From contig OW204000.1 in assembly GCA_934047225.1 (NCBI GenBank), positions 12,170,001 to 12,234,000 of the forward strand: DNA of 64,000 nucleotides, in the 5' to 3' direction. The translations under genes and the position numbers were made by a program. This DNA is from Ypsolopha sequella. Its lineage: Eukaryota; Arthropoda; Insecta; Lepidoptera; Ypsolophidae. The number at the start of each line of letters is the position of its first letter. Position 1 is the stretch's first letter. Shown here piece after piece: positions 1 to 9,429 of this stretch. The notes below the pieces were generated by a model. That model ran no database searches. It worked only from the letters and a program-made list of their open reading frames with translations, and was not told the origin of the DNA.

Positions 1-43
1 CCACGTTATAAAAAAAGATTGGTAAATTCTCAAACCTACCGGA

Positions 44-160
44 ATCGACTGTTCGATAGTCTTTTGTGCAGACATTGTTGGATCATTGTCTTTGCCTTCC
101 ATTTCTGAAGCAATGAATGAGCTTAGAGATTGTGGTGATCCAGACGATGCTTTTCTCTAA
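44..160 (-). pseudogene. Exon-like piece with splice sites, unknown gene
   Basis: On the minus strand a pyrimidine-rich tract ending TTCTTAG is followed by an open stretch that includes SSFIASEMEGKDNDPT and SAQKTIEQSIPV, and then by a GTAGGT donor. The same exon pattern recurs on the plus strand at 55,177-55,264 (same duplication) and, diverged, at 55,441-55,573 (GKDNDPRVSEQKTIEDSI). I do not recognise the protein. The conserved acidic motif GKDNDP and the repeated acceptor-plus-exon arrangement suggest a real spliced gene or element gene that was duplicated exon by exon. Confidence 0.45.
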
Positions 161-237
161 GAAACATAACAAATAACGCTGAATATATTTTAATACGGAA
201 TATAATTTTTAACGTACTAGGCTGTTGGGTGACAGTT

Positions 238-720
238 GGTAACCCTATGTCATTAAATAACAAGATGTGACCAATTCGTAGTGTTGTAGAAAAAAAACTA
301 CATCAAAATAAACAGGGTTGGCTCGACGCAACCTGAAAAATTTTGTAAAGTCAGCAAAAGCAGCACAATTTTATTGATTAAAAAAAATCACATCATCAAG
401 TATATATCATCGATAGAGCGTATAAAAGGTGCTAAAGAAAGCTTTTTTTCATATAAAAAGATATTCGATAAAATCAGGCTGATATTAGTACCAACATAGG
501 ACATGCAAACCTTATTTTTAAGCACCTTGTGATACGCTATACCGAACATAGTACTTGCTACTTATTGACGTAATTTTTGTCAGAAAATTTGCGTTGTTTT
601 TGCTGACTGTATAAAACGCTCTAGGTTGCGCCTAGCCAACCCGGTTTATTTTGATGTAGTTTTTTTTCTACATCACTACGAGTTGGTCACATCTTGTTAC
701 TCGATGACATAGTGTTCCCG
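238..720. mobile_element. Foldback (MITE-like) element, left copy, 483 bp
   Basis: Both ends carry about 125-bp inverted repeats running through ATGTCAT..TAACAAGATGTGACCAA, a T8/A8 tract beside CTACATC, GGGTTGGCT and AGTCAGCAAAA. The middle encodes nothing. The whole element lies inside the inverted duplication, so it was present before that event. A second copy sits at 54,625-55,098. No target duplication could be defined. Confidence 0.8.
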
Positions 721-744
721 AATGTATTCTGACAGTCTACTATT

Positions 745-1017
745 CTATACCATAAATTGCCACCGAATGACGTTAGCGTCAGCCGTCGGTTGCAGTCGAC
801 CATACAACGCTGACAATACCATCAATCGAGTACAGTCGGCGCTGTTTGGCAGCGTCAGCGCGTCGAATGCAACCAATAGCTGACGCTCACTACCATTGTT
901 CGATGGTAGTCGATGGCTATCGCCAACATGGTTCGACATAAGCATGTGTACGGCTACCGTTTTGAAAGTGATGTTCGTTTGTTGGCACTCTAAATATTTA
1001 CAAAATTTCAATGACAT
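745..1017. repeat. GC-richer repeat block
   Basis: A 270-bp block of higher GC content with frequent GTCGA, CATCGA and GACGCT words; it recurs inverted at 54,360-54,605, and its GCAACCGACGGCTGACGCTA part appears once more near 56,400. The open frame across it is not preserved in a way that suggests coding. Origin unknown. Confidence 0.6.
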
Positions 1018-1039
1018 TACATAATTTCAATGACAATGA

Positions 1040-1430
1040 TATTTGATAGGTGGTAGAGCTGATGCTGGACTCGACTGTGGAGGTACCACCATCTTATTTG
1101 GAGACCCCCTCGAAGTAATTCTGAGGAGAGTAAGAGGACAGCTCACAGGCAAAAAACCAGGAGACCCACCATGCCTAGGACCGATGGATGGCGGTATATC
1201 CATCCCTTATAGCCGGGCCTTATATGGAACAGACTGGTAACGGGCAGCGGCGTCACTGGTGCGAGGGTTCCGGCACCGCGCTCATCAACCCCCTGCCCAG
1301 CGTGTGTGAGTATGGACAATTCTTCCAGGATGACCACCGGGAATGACAAAGTCCTGAAACGGCTTATGTCCAGCAGTGGACGAACGAGGCTGATGGATGG
1401 ATGGAATGACATTACAGGTTACATGCACAG
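1040..1430 (+). mobile_element. Non-LTR (RTE-type) retrotransposon 3' tail
   Basis: The segment ends in CCAGCAGTGGACGAACGAGG followed by CTGATGGATGGATGG, the short tandem tail style seen at RTE-type 3' ends in Lepidoptera. Two other copies occur on the minus strand at 51,700-51,975 and 53,925-54,295. The upstream 300 bp is 3' untranslated or decayed ORF material. 5'-truncated. Confidence 0.6.
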
Positions 1431-1454
1431 ATTATTTTAAATTAATATATTGTC

Positions 1455-1537
1455 AGGTCTTGGTCTTTTTTGCAGATTTTGTCGGATTATTTTCTTTGCC
1501 TTCTGTTTCTGGTGGTCTCTTTTTAGATGCCCCTGAA
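1455..1537 (-). pseudogene. Second exon-like piece, unknown gene
   Basis: Minus-strand acceptor TATTTCAG is followed by GASKKRPPETEGKENNPTKS and then lysines. The duplicate at 53,783-53,856 reads the same with one change and stops at TGA. Together with the pieces at 44-160 and 55,441 it may form part of one spliced gene with a polar, low-complexity product. Not recognised. Confidence 0.4.
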
Positions 1538-1854
1538 ATAATATATCAACTATATGTATTATACCTACAATTCTAGTTATTCAACTATCTCTACATAATA
1601 TTACAGGTATAAATACCACGGTTTTGATATGCCTGCCTGGGACATATTTTTCTGAAATGAACTAAAACAAGTATTTCAAATAGTGCTCCGGTCCAAAAAA
1701 ACAGGTGGGAAGCGGAGCTAAACCATATACATAGTCCGAGCCTTGATACTTGGGTAGTTTATTTAGCTGGATAGAAGTAAAAACAAAATTTTGAGCAACG
1801 TTTTTTGCGTGAATTGTTGCTTATAGCTGTTTATAATAATAATTATACCTATAC

Positions 1855-2115
1855 ATTGTCATGATAGGAATCCCCGAGGGGGCTTTGGAGGTGTTTCGAG
1901 TGTCTCCGCACTCGGTACACCCGCGTTTCACCGACGATAAGTATGTCCCAACGTGGTTGGTGGTGACTTCGGGCACAAAACATTCAGCAAGTAGTAAGTA
2001 TTAGTAAATACTATGCACAAAAATTCCGAAAAACTCCTTGGTGCATGCCCAACCGAGGCTTGAACCTGGATCTCAAAATTGAGAGGCCTGCGTTCTACCC
2101 ATGAGCTACTATATT
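1855..2115 (-). mobile_element. tRNA-derived SINE
   Basis: On the minus strand the element starts with an A-box-like TAGCTCATGGGTAGAACG and, about 35 bp on, a B-box-like GGTTCAAGCC, then an unrelated body ending near CCTCGGGGATTCCTAT. This is the classic layout of a Pol III SINE. Copies: 53,238-53,505 (plus strand), 27,160-27,700 (interrupted), and fragments near 15,690, 16,960 and 46,460. Not a functional tRNA gene, because no acceptor stem closes. Confidence 0.8.
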
Positions 2116-2504
2116 ATAATTTTTCTAAAAAAAGTTCCTTGCTAACTCTAGTTTATTATAGCGTCCACGCGCGAACGTCACAGCACAATTTATCCTTTAA
2201 ATAACTAAGTCCATTGCCGAAAGTACTCTCTGAACGCACACAAATAAAAATCCTTATAAATATTTTCGCAAACATGTCATCAGACGCCAGGGTGCGGTAC
2301 GTGGCAACGAGTGACACAGCCTCCCCGTCTGAACGCCACTGCATGACTGATGCCTGCGCCCGCGCAGAGCACCTCTTAGCCTTTGACCTTGAAATCTTAC
2401 ATATTTCGATATTTTTAATAGAAAAAGTTACTGGATATACTTGAGATATGTTGCATTTAAAGTTCAACAGATTCTTAATTTTTTGGCGTGTAAATATTTC
2501 CAAA

Positions 2505-2731
2505 CATCATAGCAGATTAGGAGGAGTAGGGAATTTAAGCCAAAAAAACATCATACAGTTGTTATTTTTTTTAATATAGAAGTTTTGATCGTACGAAACC
2601 AAAATTTGTTGCAAATATTTTTAAAAAGTTATTATTTCATATATATTTTTTTCAAGCCATTTGGTTCAGCCGTAAACGAGGAGTAGGCTTTAGAAAGTAC
2701 ACATCTGGCTGTATTTGAAGGATCAAGCGCC
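2505..2731 (-). mobile_element. End of a TTAA-flanked element (family A)
   Basis: Read on the minus strand it begins at TTAA (2,732-2,735) with GGCGCTTGATCC and runs through TTTCTAAAGCCTACTCCTCG and GGCTTAAATTCCCTACTC. The fuller members of the family are 57,854-58,282 and 17,263-17,788; the other duplicate is 52,509-52,735. Here the far end is missing. Confidence 0.7.
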
Positions 2732-2810
2732 TTAAGTTGACCAAAACGTCGAGTTTTTCTCGCATAAATAATAGTGAGTCTTAGCTGTATTATCTATTTC
2801 GTTAAAAACT
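2732..2810 (+). mobile_element. Half of a Penelope-like hammerhead repeat
   Basis: TTAAGTTGACCAAAACGTCG and the following GAGTCTTAGCTGTATTAT..TATTTCGTTA match the repeat at 40,478-40,560 (TTAAGTTGACCGAAACATCG). The left half of the hammerhead is absent because the family A element begins exactly at its TTAA. Confidence 0.55.
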
Positions 2811-3058
2811 ACACATTCAAAATTCGTACAAAAACTACAATACAACAAAATAATGGTTGCTCTACACACAAAGTTCCATCCGGGGCCACAACTGTCTCCG
2901 ATTAGTTCTATGCACGCTATCACAGAATGTCTTCAGGCCCATTACAGGCAAAGGGACGCATTTTTGTTCGATTTGAACTTAACCTATGGTTAAATTGATA
3001 TGCTTTTTTAAAATACATGAAAATCTCTATATGACCAATGAGACATCGCATTCAAAAC
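2811..3058. other. No recognisable feature
   Basis: AT-rich sequence; I see no gene, repeat or motif I can support. Confidence 0.5.
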
Positions 3059-3533
3059 TTGGTTGGTGCCCGCCAACGACCTTGAACTGAGTAACTTTGT
3101 AACTATTTTATACGGTAACTATATAGCATTTTTTAATAGAAGAAAAATACATGATACAAATAGTGATGTGGTTTTTCCTGCATTGTTTTTAATATTCAAA
3201 AGTGATGTAAGAAAGTTTTAAGTTTACCCTCATTTCTTGGTTTTTGTCCACTTGCAATAGGTTTTATCGAAACAATATAAAATTTTATAAACTTCTAGAC
3301 AAAATAGTACAAAATGATATGGTTTTCGCAGTTCTTGAAAATTGACTTTATTTTACATAAAAAAAATTAAAAACGCACTATTTTCGCACAGCGACTGACG
3401 TAACAGTGGTTTATTCGTCCAAGCGTAACAGTCATGTTGCAGTGCGAGCCGATGAGAACTTTATTTTAATATTATTTTGTACGAAATTTCAACCACCACT
3501 AATCGAGTTGCTAATTTATCCAACGGAGCCACC
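3059..3533 (-). mobile_element. TTAA-flanked repeat (family B), copy 1
   Basis: On the minus strand it starts after TTAA (3,534-3,537) with GGTGGCTCCGTTGGATAAA and ends near CAGTTCAAGGTCGTTGG. A diverged copy in the other orientation lies at 34,724-35,150. No coding capacity. The far terminus is not defined. Confidence 0.6.
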
Positions 3534-3589
3534 TTAAATGCTTTTCGGTGACAGACCCGGATTATAGTATGCATTTACATGTGGCATAT

Positions 3590-3985
3590 TTAACCCCTTT
3601 TCACCAGTTATTGCATATTTTAACTAAAAAACTATTGATGATGCATATTTTCCCGCTATTTTATTATATTTTCCAGAAACTATGTTAGTCTAGATGTAGA
3701 ACGGTTTTTTTCTGCTTATAAATGTGTCTAGCTAGAGCGATCGATGACAATCTTACCACCAAACATTTGGAACAGTACCTGATCGTTTCTATTTACAATA
3801 GTAACAAAATGTTAAATTATTTGTAAACAATACTTTTGTCCGATAATATATGTTGCTCCAAAAATTACTGATTTTATGTTGTTTTTGAAGTAAAATAACT
3901 AATAATGTTGCATATTTCGACACTTTTCATGCATATTTTAAGCATTTCGCATGCATATTTTCATGCATATTTCGAGCCTTTTATA
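3590..3985. repeat. Dispersed GCATATTT words
   Basis: TGCATATTT or close variants occur about nine times, most tightly at 3,907-3,978. The pattern is irregular, so this is a degenerate simple array or a cluster of binding-site-like words; meaning unknown. Confidence 0.5.
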
Positions 3986-4267
3986 TAATCCGGTCTCAAC
4001 TGATTTATTACAAAGATCCCCGTTACCTATGGGTAAGAGTGAAGAAATAAATCAGAAAATCAAAGGAATAATACTTGATTAACTTAACCTTCCAGTTTCT
4101 TTCATTATGCTAAGATTGATAAGTTCTAACTCATTTGTACAAAAACTGCCATATAACTGGTAATAGTAATAGGTTTACTGTATAGATTTGAAGACTGTAC
4201 ATACTTAAATTGGAAGGATTCTCATGAATTATAATTATAAATTATTATTGCAGAATAACATAATATA

Positions 4268-4313
4268 GTCCAAGATATATTTCGGGCCCCACTGGGCCCG
4301 GCATCAGTTGGAG
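4268..4313 (-). ncRNA. Hammerhead-ribozyme-like motif (left arm)
   Basis: Mirror of the motif at 5,286-5,331. Minus-strand order: TCCAA, CTGATG, two bases, GGGCCC, loop AGTG, GGGCCC, GAAA, TATATC, TTGGA. The flanking TCCAA/TTGGA could form stem I, GGGCCC pairs with itself as stem II, and GAAATATATC resembles the tiny stem III of short type I hammerheads. Position 9 and the extra base before stem II depart from the CUGANGA consensus, so activity is uncertain. Confidence 0.5.
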
Positions 4314-5285
4314 TAATAATGACAAGATGACAGATGATATTTACAAGATGACAATGAGAATAATACAATAAAAAAAAAAAAAAAATTAAAAAGGAAAAAC
4401 TACTTCCCTAAAAACTAAACTTTTTGATTTATGTGAGGATGTGTTTGTGGTTGGGATAGAAACGGAGGGTGTTTGTGTGCGTGTAGGATGATTTGTGTGG
4501 TGGGTTGAAATGAAAGAGAATGTTGAATTGTGTGTGTCTTTTTTAAGTAAGTATAGTCTAGAATGATTGATTTTTTGAGTCAGGTTTTTGTAATATTTTT
4601 ATATAGGTTTCGTTTGTCTGTAAGTCAGTGTTGTCTATTTAGTCCAGGGCCGTAATGAGCACCAAGCGACCAGATGTAAGACGACTCCCAGGTCCTTAGC
4701 TGAATATCAGTCAGTGGTGGGTGAAATGATTTTATAATGATATAATATAATGATACAATGATAATATAATATTTTATATTATAAATTTTATAATAAATAA
4801 AATAATATTCATTCGACGACTGCTTCACCGTCCGCATTATAAAATCATTTCACCCACCACAAAATCATTTCACCCACCACTTACTGATATTCAGCTAAGG
4901 ACCTGGGAGTCGTCTTACATCTGGTCGCTTGGTGCTCATTACGGCCCTGGACTAAATAGACAACACTGACTTACAGACAAACGAAACCTATATAAAAATA
5001 TTACAAAAACCTGACTCAAAAAATCAATCATTCTAGACTATACTTACTTAAAAAAGACACACACAATTCAACATTCTCTTTCATTTCAACCCACCACACA
5101 AATCATCCTACACGCACACAAACACCCTCCGTTTCTATCCCAACCACAAACACATCCTCACATAAATCAAAAAGTTTAGTTTTTAGGGAAGTAGTTTTTC
5201 CTTTTTAATTTTTTTTTTTTTTTTTTTTTATTGTATTATTCTCATTGTCATCTTGTAAATATCATCTGTCATCTTGTCATTATTA

Positions 5286-5331
5286 CTCCAACTGATGCCG
5301 GGCCCAGTGGGGCCCGAAATATATCTTGGAC
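5286..5331 (+). ncRNA. Hammerhead-ribozyme-like motif (right arm)
   Basis: Plus-strand copy of the 4,268-4,313 motif, with the same core, self-complementary stem II and TCCAA/TTGGA stem I. Predicted cleavage would follow the C of TATATC at 5,325. Known in the family: Penelope-like terminal repeats carry short hammerheads. Assignment here is by pattern only. Confidence 0.5.
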
Positions 5332-5394
5332 TATATTATGTTATTCTGCAATAGTTGTGTTTCTTTTATGTGTATTTACCTATATAATTATATA

Positions 5395-5460
5395 TAAAAA
5401 ACAAAAAAAATAAAAAAAAATAAAAATAAAAAAAAATAAAAAAATAAAAAACGAAAAAAC
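5395..5460. repeat. A-rich low-complexity tract
   Basis: Runs of A broken by single T (TAAAAA-like units) directly after the palindrome; possibly the tail of a retroposed copy. Confidence 0.7.
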
Positions 5461-6164
5461 AAGCTGATAAAGGCAATATATATATTTTTCAATTATAAAT
5501 TATAAGACGATTACGCGTATCTAACATACGCACTCGTACTCGTAGATTCGTAACATCAAACACAGAGAGACTTCAGGTTTCCTCACTTGGTAACTTTACT
5601 AAAAAGCGAATAAACCTCGCATCCAATGACGAAATATTTACACCACGCAACTTCCTCCCTCTTCACTTCAGCCGTGTTTACTTTCATGTTGCCAAGTAGA
5701 AAACTTGGGGTAAGTCTGCAAGTACCTACATACACGACGGCCGGGGTAAGTTCATGTGTGAACAACACACGGTTACACCGGATGTTACGTTTTCCCGTTG
5801 CCATAGCAACCAGGGAAACAACAAAGGGTTCGTAAGGAGAAGGAATTTAATGAAATTTTATTTTGTTTTATAGCCTTTGTGCCACTCAGTGTACGGTACT
5901 GCACCAAAAACATAGGACTTGCGAAATATTTAGGTAGTTCACGAACGTGTTTTTTAGATTTTACTGTGGCTTTACACGAAGCGGTGCTAACTAATGGATT
6001 ATAATTATTCTTTAGAATTCACAACATTGCAAACTATTAACCCGGTAACTTTAATAGCTAAAATTAAAGTAGATAAAGAGTTTAGCGATTGATTTATTTG
6101 TGATCAGTGGATTTTTTATAATCTTACCTAACACAAAATTAAATTTTGTGGATTCCATTAACTA
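5461..6164. other. No recognisable feature
   Basis: A GC-richer patch at 5,520-5,830 contains short overlapping open frames on both strands, neither with a recognisable motif. Nothing else seen. Confidence 0.5.
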
Positions 6165-7060
6165 TCTAAAAAAAAACGGCCAAATGCGAGGCAGACTCGA
6201 GGGTTCCGTATTGTGGATGATAAATTTAATTTTGTACTTTTTTTCCTGACTTTCTCAACTGATTTTTTTTTCTGTTCTTTACGTAAACACATAATATTAC
6301 TATGATTTTTTTCATATTTTTCGGTCCACCAGTTTTGGAGATAAGCGGGGGACATATATTTTTTTATTGGTTTTTCAAGGATTTCTCGAAATTAGCCAAA
6401 CTATAAAATTAAAATTTTTAATACTTACCTTATAACCTATTTTATAAACATTTTTTTTATATTTCTCATTTGTGCTCAACTTGCTATATTTCTTCTGTAA
6501 TGATCTATTATTGAAATTTTTTCCATATTTATCGGTTTACCAGTTTTGGAGATAAGGGGGGGGGGGGACATACATATTTTTGTGGTTTTTTAAAGATTTC
6601 TCGAAACCAGTGCCAGTAAATACAGTAAAATTATTTATATTTACAATCAAATTTTTAATATCTACAATTTGTTTTTTTTTTTTCAGCCGTAATATATTAT
6701 ATATAATATAGTTTATAATTTAATTAAGTACCTTTATTAATTCAACATTATGAAAGACAATAATTATTACAAAAATCATTCTTAAGAAATAATTATAAAA
6801 AGAAAATTGCCTCTAGTTCACTGCCCTGCGGGAGAGTGCCCAAAATACTTGCCACATTACCTCTCTGTGATATCCAATTTGTATTTTTAGGATAATATTT
6901 TTATTTTTCTCACTTTTGTTTTGGAAATATTTTGAACAATTTCAAATTTTTTATATTTTTTACTCCTTGATATGTGGATATATTAATTCTATTTCGTTTG
7001 TCTTTATCTTTAACGGTGCTAAAGTTATGAGGCTGTGACATACGGACGGACAACGAAGTC
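6165..7060 (-). mobile_element. Diverged dispersed repeat with internal tandem module
   Basis: Contains GAGGGTTCCGTA near 6,200 and ACATACGGACGGACAACGAAG near 7,038, which match the ends of the GGTACGGAACCCTA repeat also seen at 58,610-59,030. A module of about 224 bp (CACCAGTTTTGGAGATAAG..GATTTCTCGAAA) occurs at 6,230-6,420 and 6,460-6,660, with a partial third near 7,205. Non-coding. Confidence 0.5.
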
Positions 7061-7063
7061 CAG

Positions 7064-7171
7064 GGTTTGTTTCGGGATACAGGGTTTGTTCCATAGTAAA
7101 AGTTGTTCTATACCATTGACTGAATAAGCTCTTCAAATATGGTTACACCTTTCTGTTACACGTTGTATAGG
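7064..7171 (+). mobile_element. Fragment of the AACGTGTAACAG foldback family
   Basis: GTTTGTTCCATAGTAAAAG to CTGTTACACGTTGTATAG matches the right arm of the foldback at 24,655-24,947. Single arm only. Confidence 0.7.
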
Positions 7172-8054
7172 TACAGCATACACTGAGTAACAATGTAAGT
7201 AGTTATTTTCACAAATTTCTCGAAATTCACACTAAGTATAATAAATATAAAATTAAATTAAATACACACATTTTTTTTTATATTTCCAGGTCATTAAGAA
7301 AAATCAGTTAAATGAATTAACTGATTTTTGAATAAAAACATCATAATTTAATAATAATATTACAATGAACTATTTACTTGATTTTTATTGTGTCGAAGCA
7401 GAAGGAGGAGGCTGCTTGGAATAATAGTGCCAGCAGCACAGAATAAAATACCAGTAGTAAGAATGGCAGAACCGTTTGAAGGCATGATTTTTTTTACGGT
7501 TTGAAAGTAAATCCCGAATGTAATCGAAATGTTGTTTGTGTAAATTTCTGAGAACATAAGGTTTCGTTCATCATTCTAAAGGACACAAATAGGGAGCTTG
7601 AACTGCAGCCAACTGCATTCAACACAATGATTCTGCAAAGCTTACTAGGAAATTTAAAACCTCTCCATGTGGCTGAATAAGGCTGAATTGTCAGAGAATA
7701 GGCAATGATTGAGTTCTGATTGGACAATCAGAATCATTTGTAGTCGGTTTGCTGATCACTAGGCTTTTGCCCTGACTTACCCGTATTGACGTTTGAAGAC
7801 TTGTTAACAAAGTGACTAGTGATTTTGCTTTTGCCCACTGGCAAACGAAGATTTTTAGACAGTATGTAGTTCTTTATTGCACGTTACACTCCAGACGCTT
7901 GGCGAATAAAACATAGGCCGAAAAAACGGTTGGACGTCACGACACTTACGTGTGTTTGTGTGTTTAAAAGCTTATGTCGTGTATATCGTCACCTTAAATG
8001 GAAAATTAAATAAGTAACATTTCTAGAATTAAATGAGACTTGAGGATAATTCAT
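7172..8054. other. No recognisable gene
   Basis: A short perfect hairpin (AAATCAGTTAA/TTAACTGATTT) lies at 7,303-7,331. The remainder has short uninformative frames. Nothing else supported. Confidence 0.5.
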
Positions 8055-8822
8055 GATTTATATAAAAACGGCTCACCTCAATACGTGTTATGATCGGGAA
8101 AGCCGACCAGTTTCAATTAAGGATTAAGGCAGTTAGATTAAGGCAGTTACTGCGTTCGCCGAAGGATAAAGAGCCACTAAATACCCCCGGTGTTTATTCC
8201 ATCCCATGTGACTGTGGCAAGAGTTACATTGGTGAGACGAGACGGAACGTGTCAACCAGACTGACGGAACACATTAGATGCATGAGAAAACTCGATTGCA
8301 ACGGATCCGCCGTTGCAGACCATGTCGTAAATTCGGATACTACACATTTTATGAGATTCGATAAAGCGAAAGTGTTAGTTCGTGAAAAGTTATTTGTGCC
8401 ACGTAAAATTCGCGAATCCATAGAAATAAGCCGACGTCCGAATTTCAATAGAGACAGTGGTTGGGCTTTGCCCGCGGTGTGGAAACCTGTGCTAAAAACA
8501 GTTACCGGATCACACACAGACTTTAATGAAAGTGACGTAGATACTATAAGTTCCGCGTGTTTATCGTTGTTTGGTGTCACTCCGGTAATTAATAACGCAA
8601 GCCCGGAAGTAACTAATTGTGCGGACGCCCTACCGGTCCGACCACCAATACCATCTGCATCGATGTCATCCCGAGCCCTGCCAGCCGCAGCCCGCAGTGT
8701 GAGTCATAACGTCGTCGCGTAAACGTCTTTACTCGCCCAGATGAAGGCAGTCTAAATCTGCTGGAACTGGTCGGCTTTCCCGATCATCACACGTATTGAG
8801 GTGAGCCGTTTTTATATAAATC
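8055..8822 (+). mobile_element. Penelope-like element fragment with 58-bp inverted repeats
   Basis: Bases 8,055-8,112 and 8,765-8,822 are inverted copies of each other with one mismatch in 58. Between them lies a GIY-YIG endonuclease frame. Penelope-like elements are known for terminal repeats that may be inverted and for a C-terminal GIY-YIG domain, so this reads as the 3' end of such an element, with the reverse transcriptase missing. Confidence 0.8.
8090..8722 (+). CDS. GIY-YIG endonuclease domain of a Penelope-like retroelement
   Basis: The 210-residue frame shows GVY (34-36) and YIG (46-48) inside PGVYSIPCDCGKSYIGETRR, then Arg57 and the TEH at 59-61. A distal IRESIEI (107-113) supplies the likely catalytic Glu109 and a conserved Asn120 follows. 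The CDCG cysteine pair before YIG is typical of the Penelope-like version rather than UvrC or bacterial homing enzymes. Known role of the family: nicking target DNA so that reverse transcription can be primed. The ATG lies in the left inverted repeat and is probably not a true start, because in intact elements this domain is fused behind a reverse transcriptase. The frame is open throughout, so it is a truncated but little-decayed copy. The last 60 residues are Ser/Ala/Pro-rich and unrecognised. Confidence 0.85.
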   Translation: MIGKADQFQLRIKAVRLRQLLRSPKDKEPLNTPGVYSIPCDCGKSYIGETRRNVSTRLTEHIRCMRKLDCNGSAVADHVVNSDTTHFMRFDKAKVLVREKLFVPRKIRESIEISRRPNFNRDSGWALPAVWKPVLKTVTGSHTDFNESDVDTISSACLSLFGVTPVINNASPEVTNCADALPVRPPIPSASMSSRALPAAARSVSHNVVA

Positions 8823-9429
8823 AAGTAACATTTCTCCAAAACACGTTTTATTGCATTTTCTAAACGTCCGATTTTTTTCTCCATCTTTTGGTCTGGGAAT
8901 CGTTTTCCTACTCCCTTTATTTCCTGAGATAGCTGTTTGTGGCCAAACTGGTTAATTCGGAAAACTACTAGAAAACTGGTTGGGAAAACTATATTAAAAT
9001 CACTTATACAAAAAGGATTAAAGAGATTGACTCTACCTGTAGTTTTTTTCATTGGGATAAAATAAATAACTCACCTTATTGAATTTTAGCAATAAAAATA
9101 TTTCGAACTGATGATAATAACCGAAAGGCAAAAATACATAACGGCTCTTATTGAAATGGTGTAAACGAATATTTGAATCGATGTTAACCGTACCTTAAGG
9201 AAAAAAAGAATAATAGTCTTTTTATTTATTTTTCGCTTGTAAAGGTTATCTTGATACATGCAATTGAGCTTTTTTTGTGTGTTTATTTAATTTTAGTAAG
9301 CAGATTAAATTTGAGCTTAAGAAATTAATAACTTTAAAATAATAAAGCTGCAATACTAAGTTGGTCAAGTTTCCGGGCAGGGAACCCTGAAATTACAATA
9401 TTAATTGGATCTGCTGTGGTTGAAAAAAA
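8823..9429. other. No recognisable feature
   Basis: AT-rich with short open frames on the minus strand; none has a motif I recognise. Confidence 0.5.

Larger units (their letters stand above)
1..2731. repeat. Left arm of a large inverted segmental duplication (partner 52,509-55,264)
   Basis: The reverse complement of this segment recurs at 52,509-55,264, about 50 kb away, with the same order of parts: exon-like piece, foldback element, GC-richer block, RTE-type tail, second exon-like piece, SINE, and the end of a TTAA element. A shared 76-residue reading frame differs at 3 positions, so divergence is a few percent. The inner boundary is exactly the TTAA at 2,732. The outer match stops near base 80, but the right copy resumes at AACGTGG, the complement of bases 1-7, so the duplication may run past the window edge and the right copy may simply carry a 75-bp deletion. 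Confidence 0.9.
4249..5350. mobile_element. 1.1-kb near-perfect palindrome with ribozyme-like ends
   Basis: The left arm 4,249-4,739 is repeated inverted as 4,835-5,350, starting TGCAGAATAACA and ending TGTTATTCTGCA. The right arm has one local 20-bp tandem duplication (CATTTCACCCACCAC twice) next to the centre. The loop of about 95 bp is pure AT. Each arm contains an A or T homopolymer of about 18 and, outermost, a hammerhead-like motif pointing outward. The arms look almost identical, so the structure is young. It could be a pair of head-to-head Penelope-like terminal repeats or a foldback element. Confidence 0.85.

Noticed and set aside
2156..2503. 115-codon frame conserved between duplication arms as a host gene
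   Set aside because: Conservation is explained by the duplication; differences are almost all residue-changing and there is no known motif.
4625..4837. 70-codon frame in the palindrome centre
   Set aside because: It spans the loop and pairs with its own mirror; composition is Tyr/Ile-rich from AT repeats.
7360..7727. Minus-strand frames as small membrane proteins
   Set aside because: Short, overlapping, low-complexity hydrophobic frames in AT-rich DNA without motif or neighbour support.
8050..8115. Hammerhead motif in the Penelope-like inverted repeat
   Set aside because: No CTGANGA core is followed by a stem and GAAA in either repeat as far as I can see.
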